Assembly (NCBI GenBank): GCA_910580105.1
Contig: CAJTWN010000006.1
Span: 1-64,000 of the forward strand
Origin: an uncultured Clostridia bacterium
Lineage (GTDB): Bacteria > Bacillota > Clostridia > Monoglobales > Monoglobaceae
DNA length: 64,000 bases
Direction: 5' to 3'
The notes under the pieces were generated by a model. It was not told where the DNA came from. It ran no database searches and saw nothing but the letters and a program-made list of their open reading frames with translations. The position numbers and the translations under genes are program-made. Positions 25,771-35,481 of the stretch are shown here, one piece after another (within the stretch, counting starts at the first letter, position 1; each line of letters begins with the position of its first letter).

Positions 25771-25801
25771 AAAACCCACAGGAATCTCCTGTGGGTTTTT
25801 G
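25771..25801 (+). terminator. Terminator of the fha-ftsW-pbpA operon
   Basis: Thirteen-base stem AAAACCCACAGGA / TCCTGTGGGTTTT with loop ATC, then TG. Confidence 0.85.
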
Positions 25802-25895
25802 TTATCATTGCAGAAAGAATGCAGGGCTCTGCACTTTGCTAAGGGGTCAGGGTTAAAGAGATCTGTACAAAGGATTGAGAGATCATTTTTGCGAA

Positions 25896-26010
25896 AATAT
25901 AACGAAATGGAAGATGTCCCCACCTCTATAGACGGCGTGTTCCGCTTCTGTTTTTTTGTGGGTGAACAATCTGCCACCGAACTGCTGCATGAGGGTATTT
26001 CGGCTGCCGA
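25896..26010 (+). repeat. Dispersed hairpin element, copy C
   Basis: Runs AATATAACGAAATGGAAGATGTCCCC, ACCTCTATAGACGGCG, CGCTTCTGTTTTTTTGTGGGTGAACAATCTGCCACCGAA, then a diverged tail. It lies between the terminator of the PBP operon and the end of the AraC gene. Confidence 0.6.
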
Positions 26011-26015
26011 TAAAA

Positions 26016-26900
26016 TTATTCCGAAGGTTTGTCTCGGAGACGAAGGCTTTCGCTGCGGTATTTGGCCGGTGTTGTCCCAACTAAGGTTTTAAATTGGGCG
26101 ACAAAGTTACTTTTGCTTTTATAGCCTACATCATAAGAAATTTCAAACAGGGAGCGGCTGGTGGTTTGCAGAAGAATTTTTGCCTGATTAATCCGGTAGT
26201 TAATCAGATATTCGTATGGGGTTACGCCCATTTGTTTTTTGAAAAGACGAATAAAATGATATTTTGATATTTTGATATGTTCGGTAATATCGTCAACATT
26301 GATGGGCAGGGCATAGTTTTTTTGCATGAAGAGGAGTGCATCGTGTATGTCTGCGTAATGGGTCACCGGATTGCCAAACTGCAAGGTCGAGCTGATTTTA
26401 TGTGTGAGCAGACAGGTGAGCATTTCAGAAATCTCGTTGGAAATGTTTGCAATGGAAATCAGGTCATTCCGCGGTGCCAGGACAGAGAGGCTGTCAAAAT
26501 GGGCGCCGAAAGATTCTTCTGCGGGGAGCTGTATCGGGTGAATCCGGTCATCGTTGATATATTGCTCATAGTGATCCGCTCCTGTTCCGCCCAAATGAAT
26601 CCATTGGCAGTGCCAGGGTGCTTCGGCTGTTTCGTACCGATGAAGAGAAAAACATCTGACGATGACGGCGCTTCCGGGAAGCAGCATTGTTTCACCATAT
26701 TCAGTTCGCAGTTTTCCGCTGCCGGAGAGGGTGTAGAGAAGCTGGTATCCCTCTTTATTGTCCCGTTCTGTATAATAACCGGATTTGGAATAGAAATCAC
26801 CAAACTCTGTCAAATAAAAAGGCATATCCTTTGCCGCATCGGTCTCGGTTGTGATTATCCAACGGGAACGCGGTTCAATATCCAAAGAATAGGAAAGCAT
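26016..26900 (-). CDS. AraC-family regulator with cupin sensor domain
   Basis: A 294-residue regulator: an N-terminal cupin (about 25-150, GSGKLRTEYGETMLLPGSAVIV) that likely binds a sugar, and a C-terminal double helix-turn-helix (about 190-290) with ISKYHFIRLFKKQMGVTPYEYL and SLFEISYDVGYKSKSNFVAQFK. GAGGTGAT stands before ATG 26900. Its neighbours handle mannose, rhamnose and pentose/hexose phosphates, so one of these sugars may be its ligand; no operator can be pointed to. Confidence 0.88.
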   Translation of the reverse strand: MLSYSLDIEPRSRWIITTETDAAKDMPFYLTEFGDFYSKSGYYTERDNKEGYQLLYTLSGSGKLRTEYGETMLLPGSAVIVRCFSLHRYETAEAPWHCQWIHLGGTGADHYEQYINDDRIHPIQLPAEESFGAHFDSLSVLAPRNDLISIANISNEISEMLTCLLTHKISSTLQFGNPVTHYADIHDALLFMQKNYALPINVDDITEHIKISKYHFIRLFKKQMGVTPYEYLINYRINQAKILLQTTSRSLFEISYDVGYKSKSNFVAQFKTLVGTTPAKYRSESLRLRDKPSE

Positions 26901-27084
26901 GTGTATCACCTCATACCTGTATTATAACGCGTATGTATATAAAAAGCAATATTTTGATATAAAAACGCAATATTTAGGATTGATGAAGAGGAAAATAGAG
27001 ATTAAAATAACACAAAACACCGCAATTATTTGAAACATTGGTGTGAAATATGACGTGGTGTATATCCTTTGAAAAAGAAAGACA

Positions 27085-27112
27085 ATAAAAAAGGCCCCCT
27101 GTTTCGGGAGCC
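27085..27112 (-). terminator. Terminator of manA
   Basis: On the minus strand, GGCTCCC / GGGGGCC stem with loop GAAACA followed by TTTTTTATTG. Confidence 0.75.
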
Positions 27113-27124
27113 TGCGGAAAAGAT

Positions 27125-28084
27125 TTATACATAAGAAAGAATGACTTCACATGTTCCTTCAATGGTATAGTCTGCATCCTGTGCCGGCAGGAAGATGCTG
27201 TCACCTTTTGTGACGGACAGGATGGTTTCACCCATGGTGAGAACGGCATTGCCTTCGGTAATAATTAAAGAGCGAAAGCTTGTGGTATCTGTGCGCAGAG
27301 CAGCGGAAGACTGAATTTTCAGCCGGTGAACCGTGAAGTAATTACAAGAGGATAACACCTTGTCGGTATATCCGCCGCAGTTGGTTTCCGGTTTGCTGCC
27401 ATTTTCAGTATCTGCGGGACCTAAAGTAGAAACTTCAAGGGCTTTGGCGACATGCAGCTGTCTGGGATTGCCCTGGGCATCCCGGCGGTCATAATCATAA
27501 ACGCGGTAGGTTGTATTGGAATTCTGTTGAATTTCACAGATGACGATTCCCTTTCCAATGGCATGGACGGTTCCGGATTTGATGAAAAAGACATCACCTT
27601 TTTCCACCGCAACCTTGTTGAGTACATCCAAAATGGTGTTGTCTTCAATCTTTTGCTGGTACTCTTCCCGTGTGATTTCGCGGTTGAATCCATAATAGAG
27701 AGAGGCACCCTCTTCTGCTTCAAGAATATACCACATCTCGGTTTTACCATATTCCCCTTCGTTTTTGAGGGCATAGGCATCGTCGGGATGAACCTGGATG
27801 GATAGATTGTCCTTTGCGTCAATAAATTTAATCAGGATGGGAAAATAGTCGAATTTTTTGGCATTTGCGCCTAAAATATCTTCGCCGTGTTCTGCGATAT
27901 AGGCGGAAAGCGTTTTGCCTTTGTCTGCGCCGGAAGCAACGATGCTCTGCCCGTCTTTGTGTGTGGAAAGCTCCCAGCTTTCTGCGACGATATCAAGGTC
28001 GCTTTGTTTGCCATATTCTGTTTTGAGTTTTGTACCGCCCCAAAGGTAATCTTTATAGGCCGGACTTAATTTAATTGGTTCCAT
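27125..28084 (-). CDS. manA: Mannose-6-phosphate isomerase, class I
   Basis: A 319-residue zinc cupin enzyme that interconverts mannose 6-phosphate and fructose 6-phosphate. The metal site is visible in SIQVHPDD (Gln, His) and KTEMWYILEAE (Glu), with the third His in FFIKSGTVHAIGKG. The length matches the short Firmicute class. It lies downstream of the RpiB-like gene on the same strand, separated by a terminator that may only partly stop transcription. Confidence 0.93.
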   Translation of the reverse strand: MEPIKLSPAYKDYLWGGTKLKTEYGKQSDLDIVAESWELSTHKDGQSIVASGADKGKTLSAYIAEHGEDILGANAKKFDYFPILIKFIDAKDNLSIQVHPDDAYALKNEGEYGKTEMWYILEAEEGASLYYGFNREITREEYQQKIEDNTILDVLNKVAVEKGDVFFIKSGTVHAIGKGIVICEIQQNSNTTYRVYDYDRRDAQGNPRQLHVAKALEVSTLGPADTENGSKPETNCGGYTDKVLSSCNYFTVHRLKIQSSAALRTDTTSFRSLIITEGNAVLTMGETILSVTKGDSIFLPAQDADYTIEGTCEVILSYV

Positions 28085-28102
28085 ATAATAACTCCTTTCA
28101 AA

Positions 28103-28130
28103 AAAATGAAAAGGGGCAGAAGCCCCTTTG
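28103..28130 (-). terminator. Terminator between the RpiB-like gene and manA
   Basis: On the minus strand, stem AAGGGGC / GCCCCTT with loop TTCT, followed by TTCATTTTTT. Confidence 0.75.
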
Positions 28131-28168
28131 ATTTTCAGTATACTGACAGATTCAATAAAGCAGAAAGG

Positions 28169-28807
28169 TTATGCAAGAATCCCTTTTATGTAGTCTGCAA
28201 TTTCGGGTACCTGGCAGTTTGCAAAGAACAGGTCTTGGAATTTTTCGCCGCTGACAGCAGCTTTTAAGAAGTCCTGGTCAATGTTTTTGAGGATATACAT
28301 AATATCCTGGTGGGTAATCTTTTTGACATCATCCAGTATCTTCTTGTTTCGCTGTTCAGGAACGGCACGCTCTCTGGGATAACCGAGGCCAAATTCTCCG
28401 GAAAACAGCTTTTCAAAAGTGTACTGGAGATTCAGTTCGCCGCCCCAGCCGAAACCTTGTGCATATGGCATTGCAATGGCATTTCCGTTGTTGACCTGCG
28501 AGAAAAGGTAGGCATCCAAAGAATTGGTTACATGTCCGCAGAGAACGCCGGGGAATGAATTACATGCAAGCATTGCGCCTTCGCCTGTACCGCAGCCGGT
28601 GATGACAAAGTCAACAGCCTTAGCGTTGAGAAGAATTGCGCTTAAAAGACCAACCTGTACATAGGTGAGCTGCGCATCGTCTTCTGCGCTGTACATGCCG
28701 AAGTTCAGCACTTCATGGCCCATGGGTTCAACAACGGACTTCAATGTTGAACAAATCAGTTCGTTTTTTGCAGCCTGGGAATTTTCGTTGATTAATGCGA
28801 TTTTCAT
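28169..28807 (-). CDS. RpiB/LacAB-family sugar-phosphate isomerase
   Basis: A 212-residue member of the RpiB/LacA/LacB family: KIALINENSQAAKN at the N-terminus, then DFVITGCGTGEGAMLACN, which holds the catalytic Cys and the anion loop. The family isomerises ribose 5-phosphate, allose 6-phosphate or galactose 6-phosphate. Classic RpiB has about 150 residues; this protein has a C-terminal extension of about 60. The substrate cannot be read from the sequence. AGGAG precedes ATG 28807. It is divergent from rhaB and may act in the same sugar programme. Confidence 0.85.
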   Translation of the reverse strand: MKIALINENSQAAKNELICSTLKSVVEPMGHEVLNFGMYSAEDDAQLTYVQVGLLSAILLNAKAVDFVITGCGTGEGAMLACNSFPGVLCGHVTNSLDAYLFSQVNNGNAIAMPYAQGFGWGGELNLQYTFEKLFSGEFGLGYPRERAVPEQRNKKILDDVKKITHQDIMYILKNIDQDFLKAAVSGEKFQDLFFANCQVPEIADYIKGILA

Positions 28808-28873
28808 AATAAACACTCCTATCTTTATTTAAAAATTACGGTGTAATTTGCGGGTTAAAAGCTCCCTTAGACA

Positions 28874-28902
28874 AGTATAAGGGTTAAACGACTTTTTGTC
28901 AA
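28874..28902 (-). promoter_or_regulatory. Promoter of the RpiB-like gene
   Basis: On the minus strand, TTGACA (28902-28897), 17-nt spacer, TATACT (28879-28874). It sits in the 180-bp divergent region shared with rhaB. Confidence 0.75.
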
Positions 28903-28987
28903 TCCCGGTTCCGTTTTTGGGAGAGAAAAAATGATATAGAAACCATGTTTGATTTAATTTTATAAGAAGCGAAATGGAGGAAATCAG

Positions 28988-30394
28988 ATGAATAAATATT
29001 ATTTGGCAATTGATATTGGTGCATCCAGCGGACGGCATATTTTGGGCAGCTTGCAGGATGGCAAACTTGTCCTGGAAGAAATATACCGGTTTAAAAACGG
29101 TGTTGAAGAGAAAAACGGACATCTGTGCTGGAATTATGAGAACTTGTTTGCAGAGATCAAGAATGGTTTGCGAAAGTGTGCGGAGATCGGAAAGATTCCG
29201 GTCACAATGGGAATTGACACTTGGGGCGTTGACTTTGTCCTTCTGGATCAGGCGGATAAAATTCTTGGGGACACCATTGCTTATCGCGACAGCCGGACAG
29301 ACGGCATTGACGAAGCGGTTGAGGCGATCCTTTCCGCGGGGGAACTTTATCAGAAAACAGGCATACAAAAACAGATTTTCAATACAATTTATCAGTTGTA
29401 TGCGGTGAAAAAAGAACATCCGGAATATCTTGAACAGGCGGAGACCTTTCTGATGGTGCCTGATTATTTTCACTTTTTGCTGACAGGGAAAAAAATGAAT
29501 GAATATACCAATGCCAGCACCACCGGAATGCTGCATGCAAAGCGGAAGGAATGGGATGCGGAAATCATTGAAAAGCTGGGATTTAAGAAGGCATTGTTTG
29601 GAACACTTTATCCGCCCAAAACGGTGGTGGGCACGTTTGCAGATGCAATCAAGGAAGAGGTTGGTTTTGATTGTACAGTTGTTCTTCCGGCCACCCATGA
29701 TACGGGGAGCGCAGTGCTTTCGGTTCCGATGAAGGGCAGTGACAGCATTTATATCAGTTCAGGCACATGGTCTTTGATGGGTGTCGAACAGACGGAACCA
29801 AATTGCAGTGAAGAGAGCCGGATGCAAAACATTACCAATGAAGGCGGAATTGATTATCGGTTCAGATATTTGAAAAATATCATGGGACTTTGGATTATAC
29901 AATCCATAAAAAAGGAGTATAAAGACCGGTATTCTTTTAACGATTTAGAGCAGGCGGCAAGGGAATGTCAGGATTTTGCTTCGGTTGTGGATGTCAATGA
30001 CAACTGTTTTTTGGCGCCGAAAAGTATGATCGGTGCAATTCAGGAATATTGCCGGGAGAAAGGGGGTCCTGTGCCTGAAACGGTGGGGGAAATCATGCAG
30101 TGTGCTTATCAGAGTCTGGCAAATTGCTATAAAGAGGCGGCGGCCTCCATTGAAAGCATGACGGGAAGAACATATGATAAAATCCGGATTGTTGGCGGCG
30201 GCTGCCAGGATGATTATTTGAATTTGCTGACAGCAAGAACAACGGGAAAGACAGTATGCGCCGGTCCGGTGGAAGCAACGGCAATCGGTAACATTATGGC
30301 ACAGATGCTCGGCGACGGTGCGGTTGCATCCATTGATGAGGCGCGTGCGTGCGTTGCGGAATCTTTTGCAATAAAGACCATTGAAAATAAATAA
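28988..30394 (+). CDS. rhaB: L-rhamnulokinase
   Basis: A 468-residue FGGY kinase. It phosphorylates L-rhamnulose to L-rhamnulose 1-phosphate with ATP. Motifs are the N-terminal AIDIGASSGRH, GIDTWGVDFVLLD, PDYFHFLLTG, PATHDTGSAVLSVP and the C-terminal RIVGGGCQDDYLNLLTA. It is followed after 46 nt by rhaA. No rhamnulose-1-phosphate aldolase gene (rhaD) is in the window. Confidence 0.93.
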   Translation: MNKYYLAIDIGASSGRHILGSLQDGKLVLEEIYRFKNGVEEKNGHLCWNYENLFAEIKNGLRKCAEIGKIPVTMGIDTWGVDFVLLDQADKILGDTIAYRDSRTDGIDEAVEAILSAGELYQKTGIQKQIFNTIYQLYAVKKEHPEYLEQAETFLMVPDYFHFLLTGKKMNEYTNASTTGMLHAKRKEWDAEIIEKLGFKKALFGTLYPPKTVVGTFADAIKEEVGFDCTVVLPATHDTGSAVLSVPMKGSDSIYISSGTWSLMGVEQTEPNCSEESRMQNITNEGGIDYRFRYLKNIMGLWIIQSIKKEYKDRYSFNDLEQAARECQDFASVVDVNDNCFLAPKSMIGAIQEYCREKGGPVPETVGEIMQCAYQSLANCYKEAAASIESMTGRTYDKIRIVGGGCQDDYLNLLTARTTGKTVCAGPVEATAIGNIMAQMLGDGAVASIDEARACVAESFAIKTIENK

Positions 30395-30440
30395 GCAGAG
30401 ATAGCTTTATAAATAAGTGAGAAAACAGAAAGGATGAAAA

Positions 30441-31685
30441 ATGATGAGCAGATATGAAGAAGCGAAAAAAATGTTTGCAAAATATGGCGTAGATACCGAT
30501 GCGGCCATTAAAACTCTGGAGGGAATCAAAATTTCTATTCATTGCTGGCAGGGTGATGATGTGATTGGGTTTGAAAATGCCGGTGAACTCAGCGGCGGAA
30601 TTGCGGCGACAGGCAATTATCCGGGAAAGGCAAGAAATCCGGAAGAACTCTTGAAAGATTTTGATGTTGCCTTGTCCATGATTCCGGGGAAACATAAAAT
30701 CAATATTCATGCAAGTTATCGTATCACCGATGAAAATGTTGACCGGGATGCACTGGAGCCAAAACACTTCCAGCCTTGGATTGACTATGCAAAAGAAAGA
30801 GGGCTTGGCATTGACTTTAATCCGACCTTCTTTTCCCATCCAAAAGCAGAAGATAGCCTGACCCTTTCCAACCCGGATAAAGAAATTCGTGATTTCTGGA
30901 TTCGCCACGGTAAGGCATCGAGAAAAATTGCGGCTTATATCGGCGAACAGCTGGGGATCCCCTGTGTCAATAACATATGGATTCCCGATGGTTATAAGGA
31001 TATTCCGGCAGATCGTTTGGGGCCGAGAAAAAGATTGAAAGCGTCACTGGACGAAATATTTTCTGTAAAGTATGATCCCAAATATATCATTGATTGTGTA
31101 GAATCCAAAGTGTTTGGTATCGGGCTGGAAGCGTATACGGTGGGTTCACATGAATTCTATATGAGTTATGCGGCGAAGAATGGAATTTGCTGTCTGCTGG
31201 ATAACGGCCACTATCATCCAACCGAGATGATATCTGATAAAATCCCGTCATTGCTTTTATTCTTTGATAAGATTCCTCTGCATGTTACCCGTCCAATGCG
31301 TTGGGACAGTGACCATGTTGTTCTTTTGGATGATGAAATCAAAGAAATTGCGAAAGAAATTGTAAGAAATGATGCCCTTGACCGCGTGCTGATCGGACTT
31401 GACTATTTTGACGCAAGTATCAACCGGATTGCCGCATGGGTCATCGGAACAAGAAATATGCAGAAGGCGCTTTTGCATGCACTGCTGCTTCCGTCCCAAA
31501 AGATGAAGGAATTGCAGGACAGCGGGAATATGACCGAACTGATGATGTTGAATGAAGAGTTTAAGACCATGCCGTTGGGAGACGTCTGGGCATATTTCTG
31601 TGAAAAGAATGGTGTACAGAGCGGAACCGAATGGTATGAGAAAATCGAAAAATATGAGCAGGATGTTCTTTTGAAAAGAAACTAG
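30441..31685 (+). CDS. rhaA: L-rhamnose isomerase
   Basis: A 414-residue TIM-barrel isomerase that converts L-rhamnose to L-rhamnulose, using two metal ions. Family stretches include [50 protein letters not shown] and [14 protein letters not shown]. It is co-transcribed with rhaB in the order rhaB-rhaA. Confidence 0.95.
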   Translation: MMSRYEEAKKMFAKYGVDTDAAIKTLEGIKISIHCWQGDDVIGFENAGELSGGIAATGNYPGKARNPEELLKDFDVALSMIPGKHKINIHASYRITDENVDRDALEPKHFQPWIDYAKERGLGIDFNPTFFSHPKAEDSLTLSNPDKEIRDFWIRHGKASRKIAAYIGEQLGIPCVNNIWIPDGYKDIPADRLGPRKRLKASLDEIFSVKYDPKYIIDCVESKVFGIGLEAYTVGSHEFYMSYAAKNGICCLLDNGHYHPTEMISDKIPSLLLFFDKIPLHVTRPMRWDSDHVVLLDDEIKEIAKEIVRNDALDRVLIGLDYFDASINRIAAWVIGTRNMQKALLHALLLPSQKMKELQDSGNMTELMMLNEEFKTMPLGDVWAYFCEKNGVQSGTEWYEKIEKYEQDVLLKRN

Positions 31686-31687
31686 TC

Positions 31688-31717
31688 AAAAAGCTGTCCG
31701 ATTGGACAGCTTTTTTT
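31688..31717 (+). terminator. Terminator of rhaBA
   Basis: Stem AAAAAGCTGTCC / GGACAGCTTTTT with loop GATT, then TTG. Confidence 0.9.
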
Positions 31718-31737
31718 GTGTATAGAACTTTCTATTG

Positions 31738-31766
31738 TTGACAGAATATGTGGAAAAAGTTATAAT
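31738..31766 (+). promoter_or_regulatory. Consensus promoter of the kinase gene
   Basis: TTGACA (31738-31743), 17-nt spacer, TATAAT (31761-31766). Transcription would start near 31773, which rules out any start codon upstream of that point. Confidence 0.85.
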
Positions 31767-31803
31767 TATGTTTGTATTATACAAATTATTAGGGGAAATG
31801 ACC

Positions 31804-33534
31804 GTGGAATATTGTTTAAATTGTTTTCAGGCCTTAGAGGGAGAAAAAATTTGTCCGGCATGCGGCTTTAAGGAGAACGTAAAGGAACGCCTGTCACAGT
31901 ATTTGGAAGCAAATGCGGTGATTAAACAAAGATACCGGATCGGGCGGATATTGGGACAGGGCGGATTTGGAATTACATATAAAGCATATGACCAGGAACT
32001 GCAGCGGATTGTTGCCATTAAGGAATATTATCCTGCTGAAATTGTACAGCGAATACAGGGCAGAAATACCGTTTCTCCCTATCGTCAGAGCGAGATGCCC
32101 GGCCAGTTTCAGCATGGGAAAGAAAAGTTTCTGGAAGAGGCGCGGACCCTTGCGAAATTTTCCGACTTTCCGGGTATTGTGCGGCTTTATGATTGTTTTG
32201 AAGAGAATGGAACCGCCTATATTGTTATGCAGTTCCTGGAGGGAATTGATCTTGCCGCTTATTTGGAGGGCAAAGGCGGCAGAATATCCTGCGAGGAAGC
32301 AAAACAGATTTTGCTTCCGGTGGTGGATGCCTTGAAAGAGGTACACCGGACGGGGATGATTCATCGGGACATCAGTCCTCAGAATATTTTTATTACAACA
32401 GCCGGACAGATTAAAGTCATTGATTTTGGTGCTGCCCGCGCGGCAATGCTTGGTGAGGAAAAAAGCCGTTCCATACTTTTGAAACCCGGTTATGCGCCGG
32501 AAGAACAGTACCGGACCCATGGGAATCAGGGGCCGTGGACAGATGTTTATGCTTTGACGGCCACTCTGTATCGGATGGTGACGGGGCTTTTGCCGCCGGA
32601 TGCGCTGGAACGTTTACATGGCGGAGAGGAATTACAGCTGCCGGAAGAACTTTCGCCGGAGGTGCGTTTTGTCATCCAAAAAGGAATGGCGATACGGGCA
32701 GGGGATCGCTTTATGGATATGGCAGCGTTGCAGGCGGCATTATATGCAGATGATTCTGTTAATTTTTCAAATGTCGGAAGTACAAAAATGCAAAGGGAAG
32801 AAAATGAGAGGCGGGGAGATAATTTTTCAGGGGCAAGTTTACGGCCCATGTCCTCCGGGAATGGAAGTATACCAAATTATGAGGTGCCGACTGCATTTTC
32901 TTCCGGACAGAAACAGAAGAAAAAGGGAAACTTGGCGGTCATTTTGATTGTGACAGCAAGTGTACTTTTGATTATATCAATGATTGCTTTTATGTTTTAT
33001 ATGTTGTTGAATGGCGAACCGGAAGAAACGGGGGAAGAAACGATACAGACACAGAATTCCAGGATAGAGGAAGAAACGTATATGCCGCCGGAGTTTTCGA
33101 TGATTACAGCCTCCAACAAAACAACTTCGTCCCAAAGCGGCCGTTCTTACGGCGCCGCCCTTGCTTTTGACGGCAGGACAGATACTGCGTGGAATGTTCC
33201 GGGCGGTGTTGGGGAATGGATTCAGCTGTCTGCAGATGCACAGCAGAAGATTAAAGGAATCAAAATTTTAAATGGTTATACCAAGTATAGCCCCGATTAT
33301 AAAATGTGGATTTATTATGCCAACAGCCGGCCGAAAGATATTACCATCACGTTTTCAGACGGAACATATTTAACCTATGGGCTGCAGGACGTTTTTCAGG
33401 AGGGAAATTATAATTATCAGACGGTGGACTTCGGAGGGATAAAGCAGACGGCGTTTGTTCGTATAACCATCAACAGTGTTTACAAGGGAAATAAGTGGAA
33501 CGATTGCTGTATATCAGAAATCCAGCCCTATTAA
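31804..33534 (+). CDS. Transmembrane Ser/Thr protein kinase with zinc ribbon and discoidin-like sensor
   Basis: A 576-residue kinase. A zinc ribbon (Cys4, Cys7, Cys17, Cys20) is followed by a Hanks-type kinase domain (about 44-315): GQGGFG loop 51-56, Lys73 in AIKEYYP, HRD at 187-189, Asn194, DFG at 207-209, and APEEQY. A linker, one transmembrane helix (about 372-398) and an extracellular beta-sandwich (about 435-576, AFDGRTDTAWNVPGG, EWIQLSADA) follow. That last domain is of the discoidin/F5-8C or NADase-type glycan-binding kind and may sense wall glycans. GTG 31804 has the best spacing to AGGGG; ATG 31798 is too close. No PASTA repeats. Confidence 0.9.
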   Translation: MEYCLNCFQALEGEKICPACGFKENVKERLSQYLEANAVIKQRYRIGRILGQGGFGITYKAYDQELQRIVAIKEYYPAEIVQRIQGRNTVSPYRQSEMPGQFQHGKEKFLEEARTLAKFSDFPGIVRLYDCFEENGTAYIVMQFLEGIDLAAYLEGKGGRISCEEAKQILLPVVDALKEVHRTGMIHRDISPQNIFITTAGQIKVIDFGAARAAMLGEEKSRSILLKPGYAPEEQYRTHGNQGPWTDVYALTATLYRMVTGLLPPDALERLHGGEELQLPEELSPEVRFVIQKGMAIRAGDRFMDMAALQAALYADDSVNFSNVGSTKMQREENERRGDNFSGASLRPMSSGNGSIPNYEVPTAFSSGQKQKKKGNLAVILIVTASVLLIISMIAFMFYMLLNGEPEETGEETIQTQNSRIEEETYMPPEFSMITASNKTTSSQSGRSYGAALAFDGRTDTAWNVPGGVGEWIQLSADAQQKIKGIKILNGYTKYSPDYKMWIYYANSRPKDITITFSDGTYLTYGLQDVFQEGNYNYQTVDFGGIKQTAFVRITINSVYKGNKWNDCCISEIQPY

Positions 33535-33552
33535 ACTGCGGTGAAGAAGGAG

Positions 33553-34080
33553 AGTAAAACGTGGATAATCCGTTTTCCTTGTAATGCGCAGAACATTGGA
33601 ATCCAAAGGGAACAGCAGGATTATTTACTTTTTCTGATTTGTTCAATCCAAAAGAGACGGCATGAATTGGTAGTGTTGGAGACAGCCGGTTTATTATGCA
33701 AAACGATGAGCTGCGGCAGTTGAACACGGAGCAAAATTACCGGTATGAATGGCCGCCTATGCAGAGAAAAGAATTATGCCAGCGCCGGTTCAAGTCCGGA
33801 TAGAGAAGTTTTGACCTCTTTTCCGGGGCAGCCGTCTCTGCAAAAAACTGATGGTCCTTTGCAGGCGGAGCGGTTGTCTGGCGGAGAAAAGGTTCTCTTT
33901 TGCAGTGATGGTTTTTGCTGAACCCTTAATGGCGGTAAATTGTATGAAATTCTCCATCGGAAATCTTTGGGTTTTATGGGTGAACGGGTGGAAAAGGATT
34001 TGGAAAAGGATTTGGAAAAGAAGAAAGAAATGCAGGATAATATAACTGCTTTGGTTTTGAAACAAAGAATAAATGGGTAG
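33553..34080 (+). pseudogene. Broken PP2C-type protein phosphatase
   Basis: PP2C motifs appear in order but in different frames and with gaps. NIGIQREQQDY (about 33590) matches the N-terminal IGKRExQED strand. GSVGDSRFIMQNDELRQLN (about 33670) matches the central SVGDSR motif. LTSFPG (about 33813), then GGEKVLFCSDGF (about 33880-33915) match the late metal site, with an in-frame stop, and EMQDNITALVL (about 34030) is the C-terminal DNIT motif ending at the stop 34078-34080. The ADGMGG region is missing. It sits between the kinase and an intact PP2C, so it is probably a lost second phosphatase. Confidence 0.75.
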
Positions 34081-34100
34081 AGAATAAGGAGTAAATGTGT

Positions 34101-34838
34101 ATGTTAAACGTATGTTTGGAATGCAGCCGCGGCGGCAGGGAGAAAAATGAAGATTTTGTGGGGAAATACACCTATCCGGACGGTGGTTGTTTTGTTGTTG
34201 CCGATGGGCTTGGCGGTCATGCCGGCGGTGCTGTTGCGGCGGAGACGGTAGTACGTTCTTTTTTAGAGGATTTTAAAGAAGATAAAATTCGTGAAATTTC
34301 GGAAGAGTGGATGAGTCAAATGTTTCAAAATGCGCAGCAGCGTATTTTAGAAAGGAAAAAAGACCAAGAGCAGTATGCCAATATGCGGTCGACAGGGGTG
34401 GTTTTCTGCAGCAACCGGGATCAGGCTATATGGGGGCATATCGGTGACAGCCGCTTATATGGTTTCAAAAATGGCCAGATTGTGTATATTACTTCGGACC
34501 ATTCCGTGGCCTATCTGGCGTTTAAATCGGGAGAAATAAAATATACCGAGATAAGAAAAAACCCGGATCAAAACCGGCTGTTGCGTTCCTTTGGGGCGGA
34601 AGAGCGGTTTTTTCCGGATATTGCAAAGGCATATACATTGGAGGATGGTGACTGCTTTTTGCTTTGCAGTGATGGTTTTTGGGAGTATGTGACGGAAAAA
34701 GATATGGAGCAGGCATTGCAAAAATCCCATTCCGTTGAGGAGTGGATGGAAAAGATGCTGAAAAAATTGAAGAAGAATGCAAAATCCAATCACGATAATT
34801 ATAGTGCAATAGCAATTCAATATAAAGGGGGAGAATGA
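34101..34838 (+). CDS. PP2C-family Ser/Thr phosphatase
   Basis: A 245-residue metal-dependent phosphatase that would reverse the action of the neighbouring kinase. Metal ligands are in place: Glu17/Asp18 (KNEDF), Asp35-Gly36 (VADGLGGHAGG), GHIGDSR near 113, LLCSDGFWE near 190 and HDNYSAIAI near 232. AAGGAG lies 8 nt before ATG 34101 and only 2 nt before the ATG at 34095. It ends 1 nt before the FHA gene. Confidence 0.92.
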   Translation: MLNVCLECSRGGREKNEDFVGKYTYPDGGCFVVADGLGGHAGGAVAAETVVRSFLEDFKEDKIREISEEWMSQMFQNAQQRILERKKDQEQYANMRSTGVVFCSNRDQAIWGHIGDSRLYGFKNGQIVYITSDHSVAYLAFKSGEIKYTEIRKNPDQNRLLRSFGAEERFFPDIAKAYTLEDGDCFLLCSDGFWEYVTEKDMEQALQKSHSVEEWMEKMLKKLKKNAKSNHDNYSAIAIQYKGGE

Positions 34839-34839
34839 A

Positions 34840-35475
34840 ATGGCAATGCGAAGATGCCGGAACGGACACTTTTATGATGATGGGAAGCATTCCCAATGCC
34901 CTTATTGTGGTGTAGGGGGCGTAGATCTGAAGATGGTTGGGCGCAGTGTTGGAACTGTGGGGGCGCAGCCGACAGTGGCGAAAACACCTGGAGGTCATCC
35001 CGGAAAAGCAGAAGTTCCACGGAAGAATATACTGTCGCAAACAGAGGCGCCGCCGAAGGCGCATATGACGCCTTTAAAAGCGGCGGTAGTACCTGTGGAG
35101 GAGGGGAAAACCGTTGGTTTGATGCGGGGAGAAAAAGGATTTGACCCGGTGGTTGGATGGCTGGTTTGCATTGACGGACCTGAAAAGGGGAAAGACTACC
35201 GTTTGCAGTCTGAAAAAAATTTTATTGGAAGAGCTTCAAAAATGGATGTGGCTATCGTAGGAGATGATGGTATTTCAAGAGAAAATCATGCCATTATTAG
35301 CTATAATCCTAAAAACAATACTTTTAAGGTAATGCCGGGTGAGAGCAGGGGTCTGGTCTATCTGAATGAAGAAGAAGTTCTTGCTCCCATGGATATGAAG
35401 GACAGGGATATTCTTGAATTAGGCAAGACAAAACTTATGTTTGTCGCCCTTTGCAGTAATGGATTTGTTTGGTAG
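34840..35475 (+). CDS. FHA-domain protein with N-terminal zinc ribbon
   Basis: A 211-residue protein with an N-terminal zinc ribbon (Cys6, His10, Cys20, Cys23: RCRNGHFYDDGKHSQCPYCG), a low-complexity linker (about 30-95) and an FHA domain (about 105-205, FIGRASKMDVAI, GISRENHAIISYNPK, SRGLVYLNEE). The third FHA loop lacks the usual Asn-Gly, so phosphothreonine binding may be altered. It forms a kinase-phosphatase-reader set with the genes before it. Confidence 0.88.
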   Translation: MAMRRCRNGHFYDDGKHSQCPYCGVGGVDLKMVGRSVGTVGAQPTVAKTPGGHPGKAEVPRKNILSQTEAPPKAHMTPLKAAVVPVEEGKTVGLMRGEKGFDPVVGWLVCIDGPEKGKDYRLQSEKNFIGRASKMDVAIVGDDGISRENHAIISYNPKNNTFKVMPGESRGLVYLNEEEVLAPMDMKDRDILELGKTKLMFVALCSNGFVW

Positions 35476-35481
35476 ACAAAG

